The notes below the pieces were generated by a model. That model was not told the origin of the DNA, made no database searches, and worked only from the letters and a program-made list of their open reading frames with translations. A stretch of DNA of 13,283 bases, from assembly GCA_947629805.1 (NCBI GenBank), contig CANRFE010000026.1, positions 1 to 13,283 on the forward strand, read 5' to 3'. Positions 6,691 to 13,283 of the stretch are shown here, piece after piece. Positions within the stretch are counted from its first letter, which is position 1. Each line of letters opens with the position of its first letter. The position numbers were made by a program, and so were the translations under genes. The DNA comes from an uncultured Clostridia bacterium. GTDB taxonomy: Bacteria; Bacillota; Clostridia; TANB77; CAG-508.

Positions 6691-7380
6691 ATGAAAAAGA
6701 TTTTTTTCTTATTAAGTAGTTTGCTTTTGCTTTTAGGTGCTTTTTTTCTGGGAAAAATGTTATATGAAAAGAAAAAAGAATTTTATTTAGCAGAAGATTT
6801 TGGAATTACGGTAATAAAAAGTAGTGTGGACTATAATCACAATGGAATAGATGATTATACAGATATTTTATTGGGGGCAAAAGAAGAAGCAAAGAGAGCG
6901 CCAAAATATAAAAATGCTTATTATGCAGGTGGTTATCCACCAGACAATGAGGGAGTTTGTACAGATGTTATTTGGAGAGCCTTTCAAAAAGCAGGATATA
7001 ACCTAAAAGAGATGGTAGATGAAGATATAAAAGAGAATATAGAGGCATATCCAAGAGTAGAAGGAACACCAGATCCTAATATTGATTTTCGAAGAGTAGG
7101 AAACCTAAAAACTTTTTTTGAAAGAAAGGCAAAAAGTCTTACAACAGATTTAAAAAAAATAGAGGAGTGGCAACCGGGAGACATTGTTACTTTTGGTATT
7201 TCCCATATTGGCATTATATCGGATAAAAGAAATAAAAAAGGGATTCCTTATTTAATTCATAATAGTGGGCAACCATTAAGAGAAGAGGATGCATTAGAAT
7301 TCAATAATAGTGTAGATAAAATATCTGGACATTTTCGCTATGAGGTCACTTTGACGGGCTTTAACACAATTCCTGAATAA
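6691..7380 (+). CDS. DUF1287 protein, putative exported NlpC/P60-like cysteine hydrolase
   Basis: A 229-residue protein starting with a hydrophobic signal or anchor (about 4-22) that lacks an obvious cleavage motif and is followed by a Lys/Glu-rich stretch, so it may stay membrane-anchored facing outside. The body matches DUF1287 (PF06940): YYAGGYPPDNEGVCTDVIWRAF with Cys90, NIDFRRVGNLKTFF (130-143), WQPGDIVTF (160-168), SHIGIISD with His172 and YLIHNSGQP with His190. The Cys/His arrangement resembles papain-like NlpC/P60 enzymes, which suggests action on cell-wall peptides or another envelope substrate; this is inference. Residues 47-55 (DYNHNGIDD) look like a dockerin/EF-hand-type calcium loop. 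AAGGAG at 6679-6684 supports the start. Confidence 0.85.
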   Translation: MKKIFFLLSSLLLLLGAFFLGKMLYEKKKEFYLAEDFGITVIKSSVDYNHNGIDDYTDILLGAKEEAKRAPKYKNAYYAGGYPPDNEGVCTDVIWRAFQKAGYNLKEMVDEDIKENIEAYPRVEGTPDPNIDFRRVGNLKTFFERKAKSLTTDLKKIEEWQPGDIVTFGISHIGIISDKRNKKGIPYLIHNSGQPLREEDALEFNNSVDKISGHFRYEVTLTGFNTIPE

Positions 7381-7412
7381 AGACCTATGGAGAGATAGTT
7401 AACATTTTTATC

Positions 7413-7441
7413 TTGAAAAGTAACATAAAACATGGTATAAT
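7413..7441 (+). promoter_or_regulatory. Strong promoter of the small Cys/His protein gene
   Basis: TTGAAA at 7413-7418, 17 bases ending in TGG (extended -10), then TATAAT at 7436-7441. This is one of the best sigma-A matches in the window. Confidence 0.75.
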
Positions 7442-7497
7442 AGAAAGCAGAAAATGGTAGAAATAGGTAACATTCTTTTTTAATAAGGAGAAGGAAA

Positions 7498-7974
7498 ATG
7501 GACAAAATGTTGCAAATTGTAAAGCAGGTTCATGAAACACCATCCTTTGCAAAATATGAAGAAACCAATGTACGGGAAAATACCAACTGTTATTCTCATG
7601 CATTAGGAGCGACCTTTCCATGTCTTAGTCTGTATCGAGTAGGGGCTATAAGTAAGAAAAAGCCAATTGAGGAACCCTACACTTCTATAGAAGAAATAAA
7701 AAAGCTTTTATTTTTAGACTGTCAAGTATTACAGTTAGGAATAAGAGAAGCTTCTTTAGAAGAACCACTAGAAAAAAACGAATATAAAATTGCTTTGTTC
7801 GTAAAAATATGGGCTAATGGTCAAATTGCAGATTATCATTTTTGGCGTTTAGATGGCACAAAGTGGACGGAAAAGTGGAAAGGAAGAAGGATGCAGGAAA
7901 TACAAGATTTCCAAAGGGATAAGTTAGATTCTTTTCCTTGGAATTTTGTAGGAATCTATCAAATTTCGAAATAG
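7498..7974 (+). CDS. Uncharacterised small protein with NCYSHALG and DYHFWRLDG motifs; possible papain-like fold
   Basis: A 158-residue protein without signal peptide or membrane helix. I do not recognise a named family. Two blocks look functional: TNCYSHALG around Cys31 near the N-terminus, and IADYHFWRLDGTKWTEKWKGR around His114. The order Cys on a helix start, then a His on a strand in a hydrophobic YHFWR context with downstream Trp, is typical of papain-like cysteine peptidases and amidases. That assignment is inference from motif order only. It has its own strong promoter, a clear AAGGAG site (7485-7490) and its own terminator, so it is a single-gene unit. It follows the DUF1287 gene, which may also be a Cys/His enzyme. 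Confidence 0.7.
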   Translation: MDKMLQIVKQVHETPSFAKYEETNVRENTNCYSHALGATFPCLSLYRVGAISKKKPIEEPYTSIEEIKKLLFLDCQVLQLGIREASLEEPLEKNEYKIALFVKIWANGQIADYHFWRLDGTKWTEKWKGRRMQEIQDFQRDKLDSFPWNFVGIYQISK

Positions 7975-8004
7975 GGAATACATTTTTTGTATTCTCTATT
8001 TTTT
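7971..8004 (+). terminator. Intrinsic terminator overlapping the stop codon
   Basis: A 12-pair stem (7971-7982 with 7988-7999, one G-U pair) with a TTTTT loop, followed by T8000-8004. The TAG stop at 7972-7974 is inside the left arm. Confidence 0.8.
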
Positions 8005-8005
8005 G

Positions 8006-8036
8006 TTGGAATAAAGAAGAAAAAAGCAAATATAAT
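8006..8036 (+). promoter_or_regulatory. Weak promoter of the TIGR04086 gene
   Basis: TATAAT at 8031-8036 with TTGGAA at 8006-8011. The 19-base spacer is long. The -10 is about 28 bases before the chosen start. Confidence 0.4.
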
Positions 8037-8064
8037 GATAAAAAAGAAGAAAGGAAATAAGAGT

Positions 8065-8458
8065 ATGGAGAATTTAGAAAAAAAGGAAATCTGGGAAAAT
8101 GGAATACGTATTGTAAAGGGAAGTATAGTGGCTATCCTACTTTCTCTTATTTTATTGTTCCTTTTGGCTTGTTTATTGACGTATACAAATTTACAAGAAA
8201 ATATTATGAGCCCTGTTATTATTGTAATTAGTGCTATTAGTATTTTCGTAGGAAGCAGTATAAGTACCTTAAAAATAAAGAAGAATGGTTTAATTTCCCG
8301 GTGCTTTAGTAGGGTTTTGTTATCTCTTTGTTCTGTACCTTCTTTCTAGTATAACAGGGGCTGGTTTTTCTTGTAACATGAATACGATTCTTATGATGGT
8401 GGCAGGTATGGTAGCAGGTATGATTGGAGGAGTTATAGGAGTCAATTTCAATTCTTAA
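8065..8458 (+). pseudogene. TIGR04086-family membrane protein, frameshifted
   Basis: The frame starting at ATG 8065 (AAGGA at 8051-8055) encodes two membrane helices and then ISTLKIKKNGLIS, typical of TIGR04086. It then runs off into an unrelated tail ending at TAG 8347-8349. Skipping one C of the CCC at 8297-8299 moves into a frame open to TAA 8456-8458. That frame gives GALVGFCYLFVLYLLSSITG and a Gly-rich end (AGMVAGMIGGVIGVN), exactly the expected second half with two more helices. The joined product is 130 residues, normal for the family. Either a real one-base insertion, a sequencing error, or less likely a programmed +1 shift. Family members are small integral membrane proteins of unknown function, often near secDF in clostridia, as here. 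Confidence 0.8.
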
Positions 8459-8493
8459 GAAGTATGAGAAAGAGGGTCTAGAAAATACCATGC

Positions 8494-8534
8494 AAAATTC
8501 AACCAATTTACCAAAAATGGTTGAATTTTTTTTT
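8494..8534 (+). terminator. Intrinsic terminator after the TIGR04086 gene
   Basis: Perfect 12-bp arms (8494-8505 and 8518-8529), a 12-base loop and a run of nine T (8526-8534). Confidence 0.8.
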
Positions 8535-8549
8535 ATTTTAAGATACAAT
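8521..8549 (+). promoter_or_regulatory. Promoter of the HD-secDF-like operon, overlapping the terminator
   Basis: TTGAAT at 8521-8526 lies in the right arm of the terminator stem, and TACAAT at 8544-8549 follows after 17 bases. Transcription would start near 8556. Confidence 0.5.
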
Positions 8550-8572
8550 AAAAAAATAATGGAGGAGTGTGC

Positions 8573-9232
8573 ATGATAACTTTAGAAGAAATTAAAAAGA
8601 ACGAAGAAGTTCAAGAGTTAATAATAGGAGCACAAAAGCAATTAGACGCTTTGGGTTATACCGAACATTCTATTCGACACATTTCAATTGTATCTAGTAG
8701 AGCTGGCCGTATTTTAGAAATTTTAGGGTATCCAGAAGAAAGAATAGAACTTGCTAAAATTGCAGGGTATATGCACGATATAGGAAATTGTGTAAATCGT
8801 GTAGACCATGCTCATTCAGGAGCAATTTTAGCGTATCAAATTCTAAAAGAAATGGGAATGGATATCAAAAAGAGAACGGAAATTATGATGGCAATTGGAA
8901 ATCATGATGAACAAACAGGAACGGCAGTAAGTGATATATCTGCTGCACTTATTTTGGCAGATAAGTCCGATGTGCATAGAGATCGTGTAGTAAATACCAA
9001 TATGTCTACCTTTGATAAGCACGATAAAGTAAATTATGCTGTAACAGAAGCAAATTTTACAATAGATAAGGAAACAAGAAAAGCAACTTTAGATTTAACC
9101 ATTGATACCAAAATTTGTCCAGTATTAGATTATTTTGAAATTTTTATGGATCGAACTATGATGAGTAAATATGCAGCTAAGTATTTAAATATTTGGTTTG
9201 AACTGATTATTAATGGAACAAAATTATTATAA
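8573..9232 (+). CDS. HD-domain phosphohydrolase-like protein
   Basis: A 219-residue cytoplasmic protein with an HD metal-binding core: His36 (SIRHISIVSSRAG), His68-Asp69 (AGYMHDIGN), His79/His81, His111-Asp112 (GNHDEQ) and Asp130 (LILADKSDVHRDRV). The order H, HD, D is that of HD-superfamily metal phosphohydrolases; the substrate is unknown. The last 60 residues (NFTIDKETRKATLDLTIDT) are a beta-rich tail. ATG 8573 follows GGAGGAG (8561-8567); a GTG at 8567 overlaps that site and is less likely. It sits 15 bases before the SecD-like gene, an arrangement seen in other clostridial secDF loci, and probably shares their transcript. Confidence 0.85.
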   Translation: MITLEEIKKNEEVQELIIGAQKQLDALGYTEHSIRHISIVSSRAGRILEILGYPEERIELAKIAGYMHDIGNCVNRVDHAHSGAILAYQILKEMGMDIKKRTEIMMAIGNHDEQTGTAVSDISAALILADKSDVHRDRVVNTNMSTFDKHDKVNYAVTEANFTIDKETRKATLDLTIDTKICPVLDYFEIFMDRTMMSKYAAKYLNIWFELIINGTKLL

Positions 9233-9247
9233 AAGTAGGAGGAAAAA

Positions 9248-10633
9248 ATGAAAAAGTATAGAGGTTTAAAAATAGTATTAATTTTATTAGTCATTGTTTT
9301 AGTATCTATGATATCCTTTGGAGGTATTTTTCTTGATAAGCAATACACGGTTTCTAATATTTTACCAGAATATTTATTAGCAAGAGATTTAAACGGATAT
9401 CGAAAAGTAGAATTCAAAGTAAGTGAGGAAGTCTTAGAAACCATTTCTTACGATGCAGAAGGAAATAGAATTGCAGAAGGAGATACCCAAACAGAAGTAG
9501 CAAAAACGGAAGAAAAGAAAGTAAATGATGAAGCATTGCTAACCAAAGAGAATTATGCATTAACCCAAAGAATTTTAGAAAAAAGACTAAAAAAACTTGG
9601 CATAACAGATTATGAAATAAGGCAAAACAAAGAAAATGGTACGATTTTGTTACAACTTCCAGAAAATAAAAATACAGACCTTGTTATTAGTGAACTTTCT
9701 GCACAAGGAAAATTTGAAATAGTAGATAATGATACACAAGATGTATTAATGACAAATGCGGATTTAAAAATAGTACAAGCAGGTTACGGAACTACACAAG
9801 CAGGGGCAACGGCAGTTTTTATTAACCTTCAATTTAATAAAGAAGGAACAGAAAAATTAAGAAATATTACGAATACCTATATTCAAACTACTGTAGCAAA
9901 AGATACCCAAACAGAGGAGCAAACAGAAGGAGAAGAAAATACAGCGGAGGACTCACAAGAAGACACAGAAACCATAACAAAACAAATTGCTATTAAGATA
10001 GATGGCGATACTTTACTTACTACTTATTTTGATGAAGAGGTTTCTAGTGGAATTTTACAATTATCGGTAGGTTCTACTACCAATTCTTCTACAGAACAAT
10101 TGCAGGAATATTTGCTACAAGCCAATAATATGGCTACTTTGTTAAATGAAGGAAAAATACCACTTGTATATGAAATACAACAAAACAAATATGTGTATTC
10201 CGATATTACAACAAATGAACTTTTCCTTGCCCTTATTGTAAGTGTCATAATACTAGCTTTAGGAATTGTATATTATGGAATAAAATATAAAACAAAAGGT
10301 TTATTAGCAGGGGCTTCTCTTATAGGATATATTGCTGTTTTCTTGTTGGCTTTGCGCTATTTTAATGTAGAAATTTCTATAGCAGGCTTAGTTGGAATAT
10401 GCTTATCGATTCTTGTAAGTTATGGTATGATAATAAGCATATTGAAAAAAGAAGAAATGTTACCAAGAATAAAGAAATCTATTTTTGTTTTGCTACCTAC
10501 CTTCCTTACAGCAATTGTCTTTACTTTTCTTAATATGGAAATAGGAACGGTATTGTTTTGGGGCATAGTAATTGCATTTTTCTATCATGCAAGTATTACA
10601 AATAGCTTAATAAAAGACGAAGGAAAGGAGTAG
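9248..10633 (+). CDS. SecD-like protein, degenerate in the proton-relay motif
   Basis: A 461-residue membrane protein with SecD layout: one N-terminal helix (about 7-28), a large extracytoplasmic domain (about 30-320) and five C-terminal helices (about 323-345, 351-369, 374-398, 408-428, 432-452). LARDLNGYRKVEFKV (44-58) aligns with the SecD LGLDLRGG region but lacks the Gly-Gly. ENYALTQRILEKRLKKLGITDYEIR (101-125) and SAQGKFEIVD (151-160) match the P1 domain. An acidic insert lies at about 218-240. The diagnostic IAGxxLTIGMAVDANV is here SIAGLVGICLSILVSYG, with Val390 where the essential Asp should be. SecDF normally uses the proton gradient to pull proteins out of SecYEG; this copy may lack that activity. 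AGGAGG is at 9237-9242. Confidence 0.8.
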   Translation: MKKYRGLKIVLILLVIVLVSMISFGGIFLDKQYTVSNILPEYLLARDLNGYRKVEFKVSEEVLETISYDAEGNRIAEGDTQTEVAKTEEKKVNDEALLTKENYALTQRILEKRLKKLGITDYEIRQNKENGTILLQLPENKNTDLVISELSAQGKFEIVDNDTQDVLMTNADLKIVQAGYGTTQAGATAVFINLQFNKEGTEKLRNITNTYIQTTVAKDTQTEEQTEGEENTAEDSQEDTETITKQIAIKIDGDTLLTTYFDEEVSSGILQLSVGSTTNSSTEQLQEYLLQANNMATLLNEGKIPLVYEIQQNKYVYSDITTNELFLALIVSVIILALGIVYYGIKYKTKGLLAGASLIGYIAVFLLALRYFNVEISIAGLVGICLSILVSYGMIISILKKEEMLPRIKKSIFVLLPTFLTAIVFTFLNMEIGTVLFWGIVIAFFYHASITNSLIKDEGKE

Positions 10634-10641
10634 GAAAAACA

Positions 10642-11295
10642 ATGAAAAATAAAAAAATAATAGGAAGCATTTTTATTCTTGTCATTTTAGCAGGAATTCT
10701 CATAACAAGTATTTGGGGTTTAAATTATAGCTTTTTCTATCAAAATCATAAAGAACTAAATATTTATATAGGAAAGAAGTTCGAAAACCAAGATATTGTG
10801 CATATAGTACAAGAAGTAATAGGAAAACAAAAAGTAGTAGTTCAAAAAGTAGAATTATATGAAGATATGGCATCCATTCATGTAAAAGAAATTACAGAAG
10901 AACAATTAACAACCCTAAATACAAAAATAAATGAAAAATATGAAATCGAAAATACCATAGAAAGTATAGAGATTACAGAAATTCCAAAAATAGAAGGAAG
11001 AGATTTAATAAAACCATATATTGTACCAATTCTTATTTCTTTTCTTCTTATCTTAATTTACTTAATAGGATACCTATTTTTTTATCAACAGAAAAAAGAA
11101 AAATTCGTAATCGCAAAAATAGTTGGAAAATTCATAATTACTATAATAGGCGTTTTATTGTTCTATTTTACAATATTTGCTATTACAAGATTACCTGTTA
11201 GTCGCTTTACTATACCACTTGGGCTTGCTCTTTATAGTATTACCACAATGGCTTTTATGTTCTATTTAGGAAAAAGCAATTCGAAAAGAAAATAA
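10642..11295 (+). CDS. SecF-like protein, truncated and degenerate
   Basis: A 217-residue membrane protein, against about 300 for a normal SecF. It has an N-terminal helix (about 6-27), a soluble extracytoplasmic domain (about 35-122, with VVVQKVELYEDMASIHVKEITEEQL) and three further helices (124-147, 158-181, 189-209). GRDLIKPYIVPILISFLLILIY (split over 119-140) aligns with the GRE start of the SecF helix bundle. The last two helices and the NDTIVVFDR motif are absent, the HD pair of the third helix is GK (162-163), and the protein ends in a basic tail KSNSKRK. It starts 8 bases after the SecD-like stop, so the two are translationally close and probably form a complex. The identity rests mainly on context and topology. 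Confidence 0.7.
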   Translation: MKNKKIIGSIFILVILAGILITSIWGLNYSFFYQNHKELNIYIGKKFENQDIVHIVQEVIGKQKVVVQKVELYEDMASIHVKEITEEQLTTLNTKINEKYEIENTIESIEITEIPKIEGRDLIKPYIVPILISFLLILIYLIGYLFFYQQKKEKFVIAKIVGKFIITIIGVLLFYFTIFAITRLPVSRFTIPLGLALYSITTMAFMFYLGKSNSKRK

Positions 11296-11297
11296 CC

Positions 11298-11343
11298 AAA
11301 AAAAGACATCCATCATAAAATATAGAATAGGATGTCTTTTTTT
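11298..11343 (+). terminator. Intrinsic terminator after the SecF-like gene
   Basis: GACATCC (11305-11311) pairs with GGATGTC (11330-11336), extended by an A-run (11298-11304) against a T-run (11337-11343). The loop is 18 bases. It ends the HD-secDF-like operon. Confidence 0.8.
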
Positions 11344-11363
11344 ATGGATAGGAAGTGAAACAA

Positions 11364-11711
11364 ATGAAATTTTATGAAAAAGTGAAAAAATTTTTTCGAA
11401 AATATAGAAATAGTAATGAAAATAATATAGATTACGAAAATGCAAAAACAATTTTGAAAAACGAAAAAAAAGCAGTATTAATAGATGTACGAAGTCCGCA
11501 GGAGTATAGAGAGGGGCATTTAGAAGGAAGTATCAATATTGCCTTATATGATTTAGAAAGAAATATCGAGCAATTAGCAGAGAAAAAAGAAGATACTATT
11601 ATTTTCTATTGTCAATCTGGAAATAGAAGTAGAAGAGCATTACAAATATTAAAAGAACATGGCTTTCACAATGTCTTTCAAATAGAGGGTGGCCTAGATA
11701 ATCTGAAATAA
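11364..11711 (+). CDS. Single-domain rhodanese-like sulfurtransferase
   Basis: A 115-residue cytoplasmic protein with one rhodanese domain after a basic N-terminal helix (residues 1-15). Family motifs are AVLIDVRSPQEYREGHLEGSI (split over 37-57) and the active-site loop CQSGNRS with Cys83, which would carry a persulfide. The C-terminal GFHNVFQIEGGLDNL (positions about 101-115) is the usual ending. It probably moves sulfur in thiol or persulfide metabolism; the partner is unknown. ATG 11364 is preferred over GTG 11355 because GGAAG (11351-11355) lies 8 bases before it. It stands alone between two terminators and no obvious promoter is seen between 11344 and 11363, so it may depend on read-through. 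Confidence 0.9.
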   Translation: MKFYEKVKKFFRKYRNSNENNIDYENAKTILKNEKKAVLIDVRSPQEYREGHLEGSINIALYDLERNIEQLAEKKEDTIIFYCQSGNRSRRALQILKEHGFHNVFQIEGGLDNLK

Positions 11712-11753
11712 AAAATTGGTAAATAATGCAAAATACATTATTCACCAATTTTT
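11711..11753. terminator. Bidirectional terminator between rhodanese and ytxC
   Basis: 18-base arms (11711-11728 and 11736-11753) pair with a single mismatch around a 7-base loop. There is an A-run at one end and a T-run at the other, so it can terminate the convergent rhodanese and ytxC transcripts. The rhodanese stop codon touches its left edge. Confidence 0.75.
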
Positions 11754-11764
11754 AAGGAGTGTTT

Positions 11765-12616
11765 TTAAGGATGTACGTTGTTTAGTACACGATACGTACG
11801 GCAAATATTACAGTCTGTACAAAGAAAAATACGATTGCCAAAGATTTGTTTTAAGGTATGAATAAATTCATCTTCATAGCCAATTAAATGAATTTCAATT
11901 TTTTTTGGTAGTAAAGTAAGTAAAGCATTTAAGGCATAATCGTTAGAAGAAAAAGAAATATCAGATAAGTATTTTGCATGAAAGATACTATCATCTAAAG
12001 AAATGATATTTTTTTCTTCATTTAATAAAATAGATTCCCCGTTGGTATACACTAAATGAACAAGGGAAGAAATAGGTTCTTTAGAATCAATATAAATTTT
12101 TAGTAAATGAATGAATTCTGTATATTCTTTTTCGATAACATATTCATTTACAGCAGTATCTACAAGCTCTTCTAAAGTGTGCTGATAAGTTTCTAAACGA
12201 AAAGTAACAAAGCCATCTAAAACCATAGATTTGCATTCTTGAATATAAGGCAATGCATGTGCCCAAATTTCTTCTCTTCTATATTTTAAGTTAGGATCCT
12301 CTTCTAATAGAATTTGTTGATAACAGTTTTGTTCAATTAATTTTCTTTCAAAATCATCAAAATAGAAATAATGAAAATGAAGCAGTTTTTGAATAAAGAT
12401 AGGTTCGTAATAAAAAAGAATACAGTCTGCCAAAAGGTCTGCTAAAAAAACAAAAAATTTATTTTGTGTATTTCCTTTATAATGAATAATCACATTTTCA
12501 TAATGTTTAAATTTTCTATTGATAAAATAAATATTTTCTAAGGAAGAGGTTTCTAAATTTTTTAATAAATACTGAATGATTTCTTGGTTATTTGTTTTAA
12601 TACAAAAAGATTTCAT
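11765..12616 (-). CDS. ytxC: YtxC-family putative sporulation protein
   Basis: A 283-residue protein, close to the usual 280 or so for YtxC (PF08812). Family features are the central block RREEIWAHALPYIQECKSMVLDGFVTFRLETY (split over about 113-144), ELVDTAVNEYVIEKEYTEFIHLLKIYI, and the very C-terminal Cys cluster CTDCNIC (Cys266, Cys269, Cys272), which may bind metal. No signal peptide is seen. The family is linked to sporulation and has no biochemical assignment. The ATG at 12616 follows AAAGGGGA by 13-14 bases, which is long, and that sequence lies inside the terminator hairpin of the upstream GH57 gene. Transcription is towards lower coordinates, convergent with the rhodanese gene. Confidence 0.85.
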   Translation of the reverse strand: MKSFCIKTNNQEIIQYLLKNLETSSLENIYFINRKFKHYENVIIHYKGNTQNKFFVFLADLLADCILFYYEPIFIQKLLHFHYFYFDDFERKLIEQNCYQQILLEEDPNLKYRREEIWAHALPYIQECKSMVLDGFVTFRLETYQHTLEELVDTAVNEYVIEKEYTEFIHLLKIYIDSKEPISSLVHLVYTNGESILLNEEKNIISLDDSIFHAKYLSDISFSSNDYALNALLTLLPKKIEIHLIGYEDEFIHTLKQIFGNRIFLCTDCNICRTYRVLNNVHP

Positions 12617-12620
12617 ATCG

Positions 12621-12701
12621 AAAAAAAAATCCCCTTTCTGAACATATATGTATTAGTATCTACTAAAAAAACTTAGATATACATATTTTATTCAGAAAGG
12701 G
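12621..12701 (-). terminator. Terminator of the GH57 gene, overlapping the ytxC leader
   Basis: Read on the minus strand, an 11-pair stem (12691-12701 with 12632-12642) is extended by inner pairings (TATGTAT with ATACATA, then ATCTA with TAGAT). GA and nine T (12621-12629) follow. The ATG of ytxC begins 5 bases after the T-run. The 3' arm contains AAAGGGG, the only Shine-Dalgarno-like sequence for ytxC. Confidence 0.7.
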
Positions 12702-12727
12702 AAGGTTTGGTAACTTGTGTAAAAACA

Positions 12728-13283
12728 TTAGTTATAAATTCTGTAATCTATTTCTGGGAAAATACAATCTTTTTTTTGTAAATCTTTTAGAAAGTTTTTA
12801 TCAATTTTGTCTTCTTTAATTTGTTCGTATAATTTTGTAAAACGACCAATGTGTTCTTTAATTCGTTTTTTGGCATAATCTACCATAGTTCCATTTGTAA
12901 TAATAAATAGCCAGTCGCTACTTTGGGCAAGTAACAATTCTCTAGCACATTGGTTTAATGCTTGTATTTTTAATGTATCTACTTCTGTTAAATAGGTATG
13001 TGCTAATTCTACCATGCGTTCTCCTGCTACATGTAAATGACGATGCACATAATCGTTTGTTTGGTTAAGCCAAACTTCACTATATCCATTTGCACCCCAG
13101 CTAGAACGGCAAGGAGTAGCAATTTGCATTTGTGGAAATTTATCAATATATTCACCAGGAGTAATTAGCTTAAAAGTATTTTGGTCAAAATGAATTTTTT
13201 TAAATAAAATATAAAGCCAATAAGGTCCCTCATACCACCAATGTCCATAAAGTTCAGCATCATAAGGACATAACACAATGGGC
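12728..13283 (-). CDS. GH57 1,4-alpha-glucan branching enzyme, C-terminal part (partial)
   Basis: The minus-strand frame is open to the right edge, so the N-terminal catalytic barrel with its nucleophile Glu is outside. About 185 residues are visible. The first are PIVLCPYDAELYGHWWYEGP, which is GH57 conserved region 4; the Asp in PYDAE is the expected acid/base residue. The rest matches the DUF1957 helical C-terminal domain: TPCRSSWGANGYSEVWLN, then CARELLLAQSSDWLFII, TNGTMVDYAKKRIKEHIGRF. Members transfer alpha-1,4 glucan segments to make alpha-1,6 branches in glycogen, and many bacteria use them for storage polysaccharide. The GTG at 13276 is an internal Val codon, not a start. A terminator follows the stop codon. 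Confidence 0.92.
   Translation of the reverse strand, partial: PIVLCPYDAELYGHWWYEGPYWLYILFKKIHFDQNTFKLITPGEYIDKFPQMQIATPCRSSWGANGYSEVWLNQTNDYVHRHLHVAGERMVELAHTYLTEVDTLKIQALNQCARELLLAQSSDWLFIITNGTMVDYAKKRIKEHIGRFTKLYEQIKEDKIDKNFLKDLQKKDCIFPEIDYRIYN

Noticed and set aside
8306..8548. Minus-strand open frame over the TIGR04086 3' half
   Set aside because: The plus-strand frame has a clear family match there, and the minus frame has no ribosome site.
8459..8572. SCIFF peptide gene (scfA), expected near clostridial TIGR04086/secDF loci
   Set aside because: No Cys-rich short frame exists in this gap; it contains only the terminator and the promoter.

Overview
The window is strongly A+T-rich bacterial DNA. 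Arginine is mostly AGA, genes start after A/GGAGG-type ribosome binding sites, and sigma-A promoters and intrinsic terminators are easy to see. The tig-clpP-clpX cluster, a YtxC-family sporulation protein, a TIGR04086/HD/SecDF-type block and a GH57 branching enzyme point to a low-GC Firmicute, most likely a spore-forming (or recently spore-forming) anaerobic clostridium. No species can be named from the sequence alone.

Left part (1-1304): the tail of an unrecognised gene, a 430-base gene-poor stretch with a long hairpin and an 11-bp tandem repeat, a small MGMT-type DNA-repair protein and a YqfO/NIF3-insert-like protein. Proteostasis block (1355-4871): an extended -10 promoter, trigger factor, ClpP, ClpX and a strong terminator. 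This makes the ribosome-bound chaperone together with the ATP-dependent protease. Envelope/regulation block (4907-8004): a YgjP-like M48 metallopeptidase and a sigma factor with a C-terminal membrane module, 27 bases apart; then a lipid-anchored or secreted DUF1287 protein; then a small Cys/His protein ending in an intrinsic terminator.

Secretion-like block (8006-11343): a TIGR04086 membrane protein gene broken by a one-base frameshift, then a terminator/promoter overlap, an HD-domain protein, and a degenerate SecD-SecF pair. The SecD-like protein lacks the proton-relay Asp and the SecF-like protein is missing its last two helices. A rhodanese gene follows its own upstream terminator.

Right part (11711-13283, minus strand): a bidirectional terminator separates the rhodanese gene from ytxC. 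Upstream of ytxC is the C-terminal part of a GH57 branching enzyme, which runs off the window. Its terminator hairpin contains the only plausible ytxC Shine-Dalgarno sequence.

The best candidates for something undescribed are the membrane-anchored sigma factor paired with a metallopeptidase, and the inactive-looking SecDF pair. No CRISPR array, tRNA, rRNA, transposase or phage gene was seen.
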